Part shown: piece after piece, positions 37,901 to 45,146 of the stretch
How positions within the stretch are numbered: the first letter of the stretch is position 1
How the letters are laid out: every line of letters starts with the position of its first letter
DNA from: Bacteroidota bacterium
GTDB lineage: Bacteria; Bacteroidota; Bacteroidia; 2-12-FULL-35-15
Assembly: GCA_025963725.1 (NCBI GenBank)
Contig: JAOQAE010000002.1
Coordinates: 943,221 to 1,007,220 of the forward strand
Length of the DNA stretch: 64,000 nucleotides
Direction of reading: 5' to 3'
The notes under the pieces: model-generated
The model's input: the letters and a program-made list of their open reading frames with translations, nothing else
The model's database searches: none
What the model was told of the DNA's origin: nothing
Made by a program: the position numbers and the translations under genes

Positions 37901-39220
37901 TGGAGCAACGGGCCGCTTACCGCTTCGCAAACCGTGCAGCCGCTCACTACAACCACATACACCATCAGCATTTCCGACGCGATGAATTGCAGCGCTTCCG
38001 ACAGTATGATCGTAACCGTGTTCCAGCCTGCTGTGATCGATCTTGGAAATGACACGGCCATTTGCCAGGGCGATGTGCTCACGCTAAATGCAGGCCCGGG
38101 CTTCTCTTCCTATACCTGGCAGAACGGAACAACAGCGCAGACTTTAAATGCCTCTTTCCCCGATATGTACTTCGTTACCGGGATCGATCCGAATGGTTGT
38201 ATCGTGAAGGATACGATCGTGATGAATGTGAACCCGCTCCCGGTGATCGGACTCGCGGATACGTTGCGGATCTGTCCGGGCACCACCGCCACGCTTACTG
38301 CAAATCCCGGCTATACCAACTATGCATGGAACACGGGCGCTGTTACTTCTTCCATTACGGTGAATGCACCCGGACTGGATAAAGTGATCGTGCAGGACGC
38401 GAATGGCTGCATTAATGCAGATTCAACAGTTGTATTGTTTTATCCTATCCCACAGTTACAGTTTTCCGTGTTCCCCGTAAAAGGCTGCGACCCGCTGTAT
38501 GTAAGCACGCAAAACACCTCGATATTGAATGGCTCCACTATTCAGAGCTGGGACTGGCAGATAGGGCCGAACAACCTGAATGATACGGCGCCGGTAACGG
38601 TGCTGAATGGTGCAGGCATATACAATGTCTCGCTGCAGGCTACCACCGACAAAGGCTGCATAGTGGATACGCTGCTCACAAATTACATTGAAGTGTACCC
38701 GACACCGCAGGCGATCATTGTGCCAGAAGCGCTCGAATATGAATTGTACGACGATTACATTAACATCAGCAATCAATCATTACAGTCCGATTTTTACACA
38801 TGGTCGCTTTACGGCGATTCACTCACCAATACGGCTGATTTTGTATACCCGGTCACCGACACAGGCGCCTATTACTTCCAGCTGCTTGCTGTAAACCAAT
38901 ACGGCTGCAAGGATTCCACGCAGGTGACGATCACGGTGAACCCGAGCTACGCGATCTTCTTCCCGGATGCATTCACGCCGAATGATAACGGCAACAATGA
39001 CAAGTACATGCCGAAAGGCTACGGCATCAAGGAATACGAGCTGCTGATCTTCGACCGATGGGGCAACATGATGTTCAAATCAAACGACATCACGGTTGGC
39101 TGGGACGGCACTTACAAGAACAACCTTCCCTTCCGGGATGTGTATGTTTACAAATGCAGGATCAGGGATATCAAAGGCGATCCGCATTATTATTACGGGC
39201 ATATAACGCTGGTGCAGTAA
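34922..39220 (+). CDS. Giant cell-surface protein: LamG-like domain, SprB repeats, T9SS type B (gliding-type) sorting domain
   Basis: From the ATG at 34922 the product is about 1432 residues. An ATG at 34973 would place the signal peptide (FRFLLLLCFAVLCQPKSLRAQ) right at the N-terminus and is an alternative. A LamG/concanavalin-like domain follows (about 45-235: VEALIYYTGASVDIVSK, YIDEVRIWNVARTQAQI). Then come SprB-type repeats, five of which (36668-37837) are spaced exactly 234 bp (78 residues) with SCNGGTNG and SAGTYTVTVTD. The C-terminal 90 residues (FFPDAFTPNDNGNNDKY, FDRWGNMMFKS, GWDGTYKNN) are the gliding-motility-associated T9SS type B domain. A surface adhesin or motility protein is likely. 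Confidence 0.9.
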   Translation: MTNLHNSSMAFPKRFTQMKISSFRFLLLLCFAVLCQPKSLRAQSSLYMPAATNWVAVGDLDVPGNQLTVEALIYYTGASVDIVSKHTNPGDVNYLLRIGSFEITTTSGFAAFGGVAAAGVSIVPNRMYHVAATYDGAMLRYYVNGCLTGQMPWTGTMVQNNLITAIGNMSSCQCEQFTGYIDEVRIWNVARTQAQISANMLNLPSPTTQPGLLGYWKFDGSLTNLQGNTAFDGVAMGAPLFQQVPLPYPSALHESVTSSNPVCAGDAGGVINVSATGYYTPYEYSLDGVTYGSSPVFSGLSAGNYTVYTRPQNNSGCAVSSAITITDPAVLNPNLTSSNVTCNGAANGTAAVAPSGGDGPTYHQLWQPSLSTATSISGLAAGNYSVTVIDTCRAAGPELVTNGHFEDGNTGFSTGYNCCAGGPGNYAVDVDPSFYNAGHSGSGYGGGGNYLIGDGSTVAGTSIWCQSIAVTPNTYYTLSAFVASNYTTALAVIEFDINGIPVGTVNAPATTFTWDPFQTVWFSGASTSANICIIDQNTISGGNDYGIDNISFKSCTSCTATAPFTITEPPALTANITAQTNVSCNGGTNGSATAAANGGTPGYTYSWNTSPAQAGATATNLSAGTYTVTVTDLNLCTATATVTITEPPALTVSISAQTNISCNGGSNGAATAAGNGGAPGYTYSWNTSPVQNGISATALSAGTYTVTISDLNSCTSTATVTITEPTAVSVSISSQTDVSCNGGNNGNATAAGNGGTPAYAYSWNTSPVQLTATASSLAAGTYTVTVSDQNSCTSTATVTITEPTGMSLNISSQNNVSCNGGTNGDATALANGGAPAYTYSWNTSPVQATATASNLAAGTYTVTATDANSCSATTTVTITEPTALTLSLDTKTNPACNGTSTGSIYTLAAGGTGAYTFAWSPNVSTADSATAIAAGSYTITVTDANSCTASLTEAIADPPLLTVNAGTDVSICRGLTTNLNASAGGGTAPYNYAWSNGPLTASQTVQPLTTTTYTISISDAMNCSASDSMIVTVFQPAVIDLGNDTAICQGDVLTLNAGPGFSSYTWQNGTTAQTLNASFPDMYFVTGIDPNGCIVKDTIVMNVNPLPVIGLADTLRICPGTTATLTANPGYTNYAWNTGAVTSSITVNAPGLDKVIVQDANGCINADSTVVLFYPIPQLQFSVFPVKGCDPLYVSTQNTSILNGSTIQSWDWQIGPNNLNDTAPVTVLNGAGIYNVSLQATTDKGCIVDTLLTNYIEVYPTPQAIIVPEALEYELYDDYINISNQSLQSDFYTWSLYGDSLTNTADFVYPVTDTGAYYFQLLAVNQYGCKDSTQVTITVNPSYAIFFPDAFTPNDNGNNDKYMPKGYGIKEYELLIFDRWGNMMFKSNDITVGWDGTYKNNLPFRDVYVYKCRIRDIKGDPHYYYGHITLVQ
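36668..37837 (+). repeat. Five tandem 234-bp SprB-repeat units within the T9SS type B gene
   Basis: The phrase coding for CNG starts at 36668, 36902, 37136, 37370 and 37604, an exact 234-bp spacing. The first four units are near-identical in protein; the fifth has diverged. The end point is approximate. Such arrays change length by recombination. Confidence 0.85.
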
Positions 39221-39242
39221 TAAAAACGAAGAATTTACTACG

Positions 39243-39833
39243 TTGAGTAAAAAGGCCAACATACCAATAAAAAAAGGGACAGTAAAAAGAACTACGGTGC
39301 CCAAGAGATTAACTATAATGATTTCTTCAACCGTTTATGGTGCTGAGGCTGATTTAGATCAAATTGCAGCCATCCTTCGGCAACAGTTTGGTTATAATGT
39401 GCTAATGTCAAAGGAAGGTAGCATTTATGTTCCTGCAGGTTTTACACCGGAGGAGGCATGTTTAAAAGCTGTAAATGATTGTCATTTATTCTTTGGAATC
39501 ATTTTCCCCCGTTATGGCTCAGGAATTACCCATAAAGAGTTTTTAGAAGCAAATCGACTTAATAAACCCCGATGGTTTATTTCTCATGAAAGAATCGAAT
39601 ATCTAAGAAAGTTGTTACAACCAAAGATGTACACGAAGAAGGGTATAAGAAAAAAGTTTTCAATTCCTAAAACAACTGTGTTAGATAGTATTAAAGTTGT
39701 AGATATGTATAATGATGTAAAAGCCAATTGGGTTCAATCATTTACGCAACTCAGTGAAGTCATGATTTTTTTAGAGACTCAATTCGGAGATATGCAAAAA
39801 CGAATTGACGAATTAAAGAATCTAAATAAGTAA
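39243..39833 (+). CDS. DUF4062 domain protein (TIR-like fold family), stand-alone
   Basis: The 196-residue frame uses a TTG start at 39243; the first ATG (39318) would begin inside the first beta-strand (LTIMISSTVYG), so the upstream start is preferred. Residues about 25-125 match DUF4062: ISSTVYGAEADLDQI, CLKAVNDCHLFFGIIFPRYG, ITHKEFLEANRLNKPRW. DUF4062 usually caps NACHT/STAND or TPR proteins as a presumed signalling or effector module; here it stands alone. The C-terminal 70 residues are helical. It is AT-rich and three bases before the AlbA_2 gene, forming a two-gene unit. Confidence 0.8.
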   Translation: MSKKANIPIKKGTVKRTTVPKRLTIMISSTVYGAEADLDQIAAILRQQFGYNVLMSKEGSIYVPAGFTPEEACLKAVNDCHLFFGIIFPRYGSGITHKEFLEANRLNKPRWFISHERIEYLRKLLQPKMYTKKGIRKKFSIPKTTVLDSIKVVDMYNDVKANWVQSFTQLSEVMIFLETQFGDMQKRIDELKNLNK

Positions 39834-39836
39834 AAA

Positions 39837-41327
39837 ATGAAAGAAGAGCAACTTATAAAAGATCTGATCAAAGATGGTGAAAGTGAACAACTGGAATTTC
39901 AGGAATCGCTTCGGAGAAACAAAATAGCGGAAGTGCTTTGTAGTTTTTTAAATGGCAAAGGAGGACGCATTTTAGTCGGTGTAACAGATGCTGGCGAACC
40001 TATTGGAGTTTTAAATGCAAAAACCAATGCAGAACAGTTACAAACATTTTTACTTTCTGCTATAGTACCCGAATCTCCTGTCACTATAAGCATTGAGAAG
40101 GTTAATAAGAAAAATTTACTTTTATTAAAGGTTTATGGTGGTTCCAAACAACCTTATTTGTTCGATGGAAGCATCTATTACAGACTTGCAGATCGGACAG
40201 TAAAAGCTACATCGCAGCAGATTTCCGAATTAATCCACGGACGCCAAAAATCGGAATTACACTGGGAACGACAACCTGCATTGGGTGTGGATTTAAAGGA
40301 TTTAGACCAAAAACTCATTCTTTCGATCATTAAAGAATCACGAGATAATCACAGGGGAAACTTTAAGGGTAATGATATAATTGATTTTCTATCCAATTAT
40401 GGGTTGTATCAAAACGGAGCATTCACAAATGCCTGTATTGTTCTTTTTGCCAAAACTCCTTCTAAATACCTTCCTCAGGTTCGGGTACGATTAACCGAAT
40501 ACGGAGAAGGAAAAACCGGCAATGCGTTACTGAGGGATGAAATACTTGAAGGTAATCTCTTTACGATCCAGGATAAGCTGGAAAGGTATGTTGAAAATTT
40601 AGGAATTCGGAGCGTATTTGATAAAAAACGATGGAAAAGGATTGATTTTAAGTTTCCACCCAAGGCTTTACAGGAAGGGATTATTAATGCTTTAATGCAT
40701 AGGGATTACAGTAGTCATTCCAGCAGTGTTTCAATTGGTATTTACCTTGATAGCGTTGTTATTTCAAATAGTGGCCACTTACCTGATGATTTAAAAGTAA
40801 GTGAATTGAAGAAAAGTCATCGTTCACACCCTGTTAATCCTGATATAGCACACATTGTCTTTCTAAAGGGGCTTATTGATAAATTAGGCAGAGGCACGAT
40901 AAGGGTTATTGAGCTTTGTAAACAAGAGGGATTAAGGGATCCTGACTGGAAAGACACCATTGATGGTGTTACTCTTACATTTAATGGACCTAAAGCATTA
41001 GCAGCTAAAAAGTCTCATAAAAATGATGGTGTAAATGATGGTGTAAATGATGGTGTAAACAGCCTTATTGATGATGGTGTAAATGATGGTGTAATTGATG
41101 GTGTAAGTGATGGTGTAAGAGTAGAGATAATGAAGATCGTAGATCTAATTCTTACTAAAGAAGGAACTAACGCCTTAGATATTACTACTTATGGTGGAAA
41201 GTCTAAGCCAACTATAGAAAGATATCTAAGAATTGCGAAAGAAGTTGGAATAATCGAATTTAAAGGAGCCTCAAAGACAGGTGGGTATTACCTGACAAAG
41301 AAGATGAAAGCTAAAGTGAAACATTAA
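39837..41327 (+). CDS. AlbA_2/Schlafen-like ATP-binding protein with DGVN repeat linker
   Basis: The 496-residue protein begins with an AlbA_2 (Schlafen-type) domain: ESEQLEFQESLRRNK, FLNGKGGRILVGVTDAGE (about 18-60). A central region (about 140-380) holds KALQEGIINALMHRDYSSHS and SGHLPDD, like the ATP-binding helicase-type C-terminal domain of this family. Residues about 398-426 are tandem NDGV units coded by a 12-bp repeat. The C-terminal 70 residues form a winged helix (VDLILTKEGTNALDIT, GKSKPTIERYLRIAKEVG). Family members are often called transcriptional regulators or occur in defence loci. The pairing with DUF4062 and AT-rich codon use suggest acquisition. Confidence 0.85.
   Translation: MKEEQLIKDLIKDGESEQLEFQESLRRNKIAEVLCSFLNGKGGRILVGVTDAGEPIGVLNAKTNAEQLQTFLLSAIVPESPVTISIEKVNKKNLLLLKVYGGSKQPYLFDGSIYYRLADRTVKATSQQISELIHGRQKSELHWERQPALGVDLKDLDQKLILSIIKESRDNHRGNFKGNDIIDFLSNYGLYQNGAFTNACIVLFAKTPSKYLPQVRVRLTEYGEGKTGNALLRDEILEGNLFTIQDKLERYVENLGIRSVFDKKRWKRIDFKFPPKALQEGIINALMHRDYSSHSSSVSIGIYLDSVVISNSGHLPDDLKVSELKKSHRSHPVNPDIAHIVFLKGLIDKLGRGTIRVIELCKQEGLRDPDWKDTIDGVTLTFNGPKALAAKKSHKNDGVNDGVNDGVNSLIDDGVNDGVIDGVSDGVRVEIMKIVDLILTKEGTNALDITTYGGKSKPTIERYLRIAKEVGIIEFKGASKTGGYYLTKKMKAKVKH
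41032..41118 (+). repeat. 12-bp tandem repeat (GATGGTGTAAAT) in coding sequence
   Basis: Seven to eight copies of GATGGTGTAAAT-like units encode NDGV, interrupted by one spacer (NSLIDD). The unit length is a multiple of three, so copy changes keep the frame. Confidence 0.85.
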
Positions 41328-41336
41328 AAGTCTATT

Positions 41337-44276
41337 CTACTTCACCGCATCATAAATCACCTGGTGAATTTTCCCGCGAATCCCCGACTTCGCCAGCTTG
41401 TTATCATCCGCATCGGGGTACACCCTGTTCGAAAGGAAAATATAAACAATGCCGCTCACGGGATCTGCCCATGCCATAGTGCCTGTAAAGCCGGTATGTC
41501 CGAAACTTTCCGGAGATACGCACAGGCAAACCGGACTTTCTTTTCCTGCTGTCATTTCCGGCTTGTCGAAGCCCATTCCCCTGCGATTACCGAAGCAATA
41601 CTGGCATTTTGTAAATTCCCTTACGGTTAACGAATCGATGTAACGCTTTCCGCCGTACGTTCCGTAATTCATGTAGAGCTGCATCAGTACGGCAAGGTCG
41701 TTCGAGTTGGAGAACAATCCGGCGTGGCCGCCCACACCGCCTAACATGGCAGCGCCCTGATCGTGCACATCGCCATGCACCAGCTGCTTGCGGAACTTCG
41801 CATCAAACTCTGTAGGAACAATTCTGTTGAGGTCAAAATATTCCCTCGGCTTGTAGCCCATTGTGCTCAATCCAAGCGGCGCATAAAATGTTTTTCTTAC
41901 AAATTCATCTTCCGGCATTCCCTCCTCCTTCTCGATAATGCGGCGGATGTAATAATAGCCAAGGTCGCTGTACAGGTAATTACCGGCTTCCTTCAGCGGT
42001 GATTCCGCGATCTGCTTATAAATGGAATCCTCGTAATTTTTGCTGATGTACAAATTTTCCGCAACGCGCCTGCTGTAAAAATCATTCGGCGTTTTGTTGT
42101 AGATCCCTTCTTTGTACTCTCCTGTTTTCTGAACTGTTTTTGTCCAGAAAGGGATCCAGTCTTTCAGCCCGGCCTGGTGCGCCATCATTTCGCGGATCAC
42201 GATGTTTTGCTTGTTTGTGCCTTCCAGCTCGGGAAGATACAGGCACAGGCGCTCATCCACATTCACCTTGCCTTCATCCATCATCTTCATGAGGCTCGGC
42301 GTGGAAGCCGCGATCTTCGTAACGGAAGCAAGGTCGTACAGGTCGGTGTTCTTCACTTTTATTTTATTTTCATAGGTATGATACCCGAATGATTTCTGGT
42401 AAAACACTTTTCCGTTCTTCGCCACCAGGATCTGGCAGCCCGGGTACACCTTGTCTTTGATGCCTTTCATGGCAATGCTATCGATCTTATTCAGCAGCGC
42501 CACATTCGCGCCCAGCTCTTCCGGGATGGTGTATTTGAAACGCACGGCTTTGGTCTGGATCCCTATGCCCAGCTTAAAATAATTGCTTGCGGTCACCGGG
42601 AGCTTTCCGCTTGCGCCCACTCCGCCAAAGATCAGCTGTGCCGCATAGCCCTGGCTGAAATCATTATCCTCGTAGCTCATGATCAGCGCATCCGCATACT
42701 GCAGGCTGTCGATCTTTGCAAGGATGTACGGGTTTGCGGAAACATTCACGATCACTTTGTTCTGTTTCATTAAAGCGCTCAGCATTGCCTTTACGCGGGG
42801 CGTCAGCCCGAAATCCTTATCTGGCTTGTTGTTGGTATTGTTTAAATGCACGATCACCAGGTTATAATTCTTCAGCTGTGCCAATGCGCTGTCGAAAGCA
42901 GGTTGCTTTGCATCTTTATCGATCCCGAAATGTGTGATGGCCGAATAATTTTCGAGCGTGCTTTGAAAAACATTCTGCTGCTTGTACCCTAATGAAAGCG
43001 ATGCGATCTTCAAGGTATCAAGACCCTGCAGCGGGATGAGATTATTTTTATTTTGCAGCAGGGTCAATGATGCTTCCGCCAGCTTCCGGTTCAACAGCTC
43101 TGCCTGCGGGGTATTCAGGTCAGCATACAGATTCTTCATCTTCACTTTCTGGTAATGATCAAGGCCTGCCCATTGCTTCACCAGCAATATTTTCATGCAG
43201 CGCTTATCAATTTCCTCCTGCGAAATTTCACCGCGTTCGATCGCAGCTTTGATTTCCTTAATGCTTGTAGGCACATCTTCCGGGAACAGCAGCACATCAT
43301 TCCCTGCGATCAGCGCTTTCACATCCACCTCCCCGGGCTTGTAAAATTTGCTCACGCCTTTCATGTTAAGCGCATCCGTAAAAATAAGGCCTTTGAAGCC
43401 GAGCGTATCTTTCAACAATCCTGTTACAATTTTTTTCGTGAGCGTGGAAGCCTGGTTCCGCGTGGTATCCAGCGCGGGAATGCTCAGGTGCGCTACCATC
43501 ATGCTGCCGAGCCCGTTCTTGATCAGCTCCTTGAAAGGAAATAATTCAAGCGTATCCAGCCGTGCTCGTGATGATTTGATCGTTGGCAATGTTTTATGCG
43601 AATCGCTGTCGGTATCCCCATGCCCCGGAAAATGCTTGCCGCAGGCCAGCACGTGATTGTCCTGCATACCCTTCATGTACATCATCGCTTTGCGCGTCAC
43701 ATTGTATTTGTCTTCACCGAAAGAGCGGTTGCCGATCACGGGATTCAGCGGGTTGTTGTTGATGTCGATGTCGGGCGCGAAATTCACCTGCATGCCCAAA
43801 CGCTTTGTCTGACGAGCGATCTCCACGCCCATCTCATACACGAGGCTGTCGTCCTGGATCGCTCCCAGGGTCATCTGCCTCGGGAACTTTGTGGTGCTGT
43901 CGAGCCGCATCGCCAGTCCCCACTCCGCATCCATCGAGATCAGCAAAGGAACTTTTGCGCCCGACTGGTAGCTGTTTGAAAGCATCGCCTGCCGCAACGG
44001 GCCGCCCTGGAAGAAGATCAGCCCGCCGATCTTGTATTCATTCACGAGCATTTTTATTTCCTTCACATGCGCTTTGTCCTTGTTGGAGTATGCCGCCACC
44101 ATGAACAGCTGCGCAATGCGCTCATCGGGGCTCAGTGTTTTGAATACCGAATCCGCCCAGCGCGTATTGCCGGTATAGAAAGGAGGATCGCCCGGGGTCT
44201 CGGGGCCCTGTTTGGGTATAAAGCTGACAAGCACAATGGTAACGAGGGAAAATATAGCGAAAGAGAGCTTCTTCAT
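41337..44276 (-). CDS. Glycoside hydrolase family 3 fused to a beta-lactamase-like serine hydrolase
   Basis: I use the ATG at 44276, which begins a signal peptide (MKKLSFAIFSLVTIVLVSFI); an ATG at 44315 gives 13 more residues. The N-terminal part (about 45-370) is a GH3 NagZ-like domain with KHFPGHGDTDSDSHKTLP and the nucleophile region GLIFTDALNMKGV. A C-terminal GH3-associated domain (about 390-560) follows. Residues about 590-975 are a class-C-beta-lactamase-like domain with SVTK (SxxK), YSDLGYYY, and HTGFTG near the end. This architecture is recurrent in Bacteroidota and probably acts on peptidoglycan fragments or amino-sugar glycans. The gene converges with the AlbA_2 gene nine bases away. 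Confidence 0.93.
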   Translation of the reverse strand: MKKLSFAIFSLVTIVLVSFIPKQGPETPGDPPFYTGNTRWADSVFKTLSPDERIAQLFMVAAYSNKDKAHVKEIKMLVNEYKIGGLIFFQGGPLRQAMLSNSYQSGAKVPLLISMDAEWGLAMRLDSTTKFPRQMTLGAIQDDSLVYEMGVEIARQTKRLGMQVNFAPDIDINNNPLNPVIGNRSFGEDKYNVTRKAMMYMKGMQDNHVLACGKHFPGHGDTDSDSHKTLPTIKSSRARLDTLELFPFKELIKNGLGSMMVAHLSIPALDTTRNQASTLTKKIVTGLLKDTLGFKGLIFTDALNMKGVSKFYKPGEVDVKALIAGNDVLLFPEDVPTSIKEIKAAIERGEISQEEIDKRCMKILLVKQWAGLDHYQKVKMKNLYADLNTPQAELLNRKLAEASLTLLQNKNNLIPLQGLDTLKIASLSLGYKQQNVFQSTLENYSAITHFGIDKDAKQPAFDSALAQLKNYNLVIVHLNNTNNKPDKDFGLTPRVKAMLSALMKQNKVIVNVSANPYILAKIDSLQYADALIMSYEDNDFSQGYAAQLIFGGVGASGKLPVTASNYFKLGIGIQTKAVRFKYTIPEELGANVALLNKIDSIAMKGIKDKVYPGCQILVAKNGKVFYQKSFGYHTYENKIKVKNTDLYDLASVTKIAASTPSLMKMMDEGKVNVDERLCLYLPELEGTNKQNIVIREMMAHQAGLKDWIPFWTKTVQKTGEYKEGIYNKTPNDFYSRRVAENLYISKNYEDSIYKQIAESPLKEAGNYLYSDLGYYYIRRIIEKEEGMPEDEFVRKTFYAPLGLSTMGYKPREYFDLNRIVPTEFDAKFRKQLVHGDVHDQGAAMLGGVGGHAGLFSNSNDLAVLMQLYMNYGTYGGKRYIDSLTVREFTKCQYCFGNRRGMGFDKPEMTAGKESPVCLCVSPESFGHTGFTGTMAWADPVSGIVYIFLSNRVYPDADDNKLAKSGIRGKIHQVIYDAVK

Positions 44277-44402
44277 CAATGAATTAAAATTACAGGGATC
44301 AACAAAATATTTCATGCTAAAATTACCTGTAATACAACGTTTTCACGCCGCTCATATTTTAACTTTTCAACTTTGGAATGTTAATTTAATATAAAAGCGG
44401 AA

Positions 44403-44685
44403 CACCGCAGATTACAAGGATTTGCAGAGATTTGTGAAGGATGTGAGTTGGTAGTCCGGAGTTGGTAGTCCGGAGACGGTTTTAATAGCGTCAGTTCGAG
44501 TAGCGAGGAACGAGCATATCGAGAACAAGCCCACCCGCTTTCTCGATACTCTCCCTTCGGTCGAACTCGAAATGACACCGCGCAAACTGCACACTACATG
44601 CTAATTCGTACCAATTCGCTATTCGTAAATCCGTACAGATTCGTTATCCGTACAGAACATTCGTATTAATTCGTTATCAGAACAA
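44403..44685. repeat. Gene-free stretch with several dispersed repeats
   Basis: Between the GH3 start and 44686 (about 400 bases) I see no gene. It holds GCAGATTACAAGGATTTGCA (44407 on), two copies of GTTGGTAGTCCGGA (44449-44476), an inverted element from TCAGTTCGAG (44491) to CGAACTCGAAATGACA (near 44577), and a run of TTCGTA/TTCGTTATC words from about 44604 to 44676, which ends directly before the ATG at 44686. Confidence 0.6.
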
Positions 44686-45051
44686 ATGTTCAAAAAGCTT
44701 TTCAGCGTCATGGTGCTCATGATCAGCGTGCTTACGGTGAACCTGCTCACAGGCTTCATCACCGACCGCATCGTGCATTACAAGCTCGGACTGAACCCTT
44801 ACAAGTTCACAGCCCTCGCTATGCTGGTCCTGGTGTTCATCCTGGTGCCCGCCTACAGCTTCATGAGCTCCAAGATCGAGATCATGGTGGCGCGCATCCT
44901 TTTGTCCGGCAGCAATTCCTTCGGCCGCACGCTGGGCCTGCTCCTTTCCTTCGGCATTATTTTCAGCATCCTTTTCGCCATTTATCTCCATGAATGGTTC
45001 GGGATCAGCATCATCGAAAGCCTTTCTTCCAGCCTTTTTCAAGGAAAATGA
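44686..45051 (+). CDS. Small membrane protein of unknown function
   Basis: The 121-residue protein has three hydrophobic segments (SVMVLMISVLTVNLLTGFI, FTALAMLVLVFILVPAYSF, TLGLLLSFGIIFSILFAIYL). The segment between helices 2 and 3 (SSKIEIMVARILLSGSNSFG) is amphipathic. I recognise no family. Its start follows a TTCGTA/TTCGTTATC repeat, and mutL follows after about 95 bases. No cleavable signal is apparent. Confidence 0.65.
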   Translation: MFKKLFSVMVLMISVLTVNLLTGFITDRIVHYKLGLNPYKFTALAMLVLVFILVPAYSFMSSKIEIMVARILLSGSNSFGRTLGLLLSFGIIFSILFAIYLHEWFGISIIESLSSSLFQGK

Positions 45052-45070
45052 TCAGTTCCTGAGTTTGTTA

Positions 45071-45112
45071 CGTCCACGCCCCCTCTCCTTTGGAGAGGGG
45101 ATGAAGGGGTGA
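45071..45112. repeat. Dispersed palindromic repeat (CCCCTCTCC/GGAGAGGGG)
   Basis: CCCCCTCTCC and GGAGAGGGG flank a TTT centre, followed by ATGAAGGGGTGAGG. It belongs to the same loose class as the elements at 9888, 15110 and 54752 and sits just upstream of the mutL promoter. Confidence 0.6.
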
Positions 45113-45124
45113 GGTATTTTTTCG

Positions 45125-45132
45125 TATTTTTG
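45125..45132 (+). promoter_or_regulatory. mutL: -7 promoter box (TATTTTTG) of mutL
   Basis: TATTTTTG matches TAnnTTTG, 14 bases before the mutL ATG. It is preceded by TTTTTTCG, as are three other boxes in this window (near 20935, 55030, 58620). Confidence 0.6.
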
Positions 45133-45146
45133 CAGGAAATCCCGCT

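Noticed and set aside
44604-44676. TTCGTA/TTCGTTATC words considered as a CRISPR-like array
   Set aside because: The units are irregular in length with no unique spacers, and no cas gene is near.
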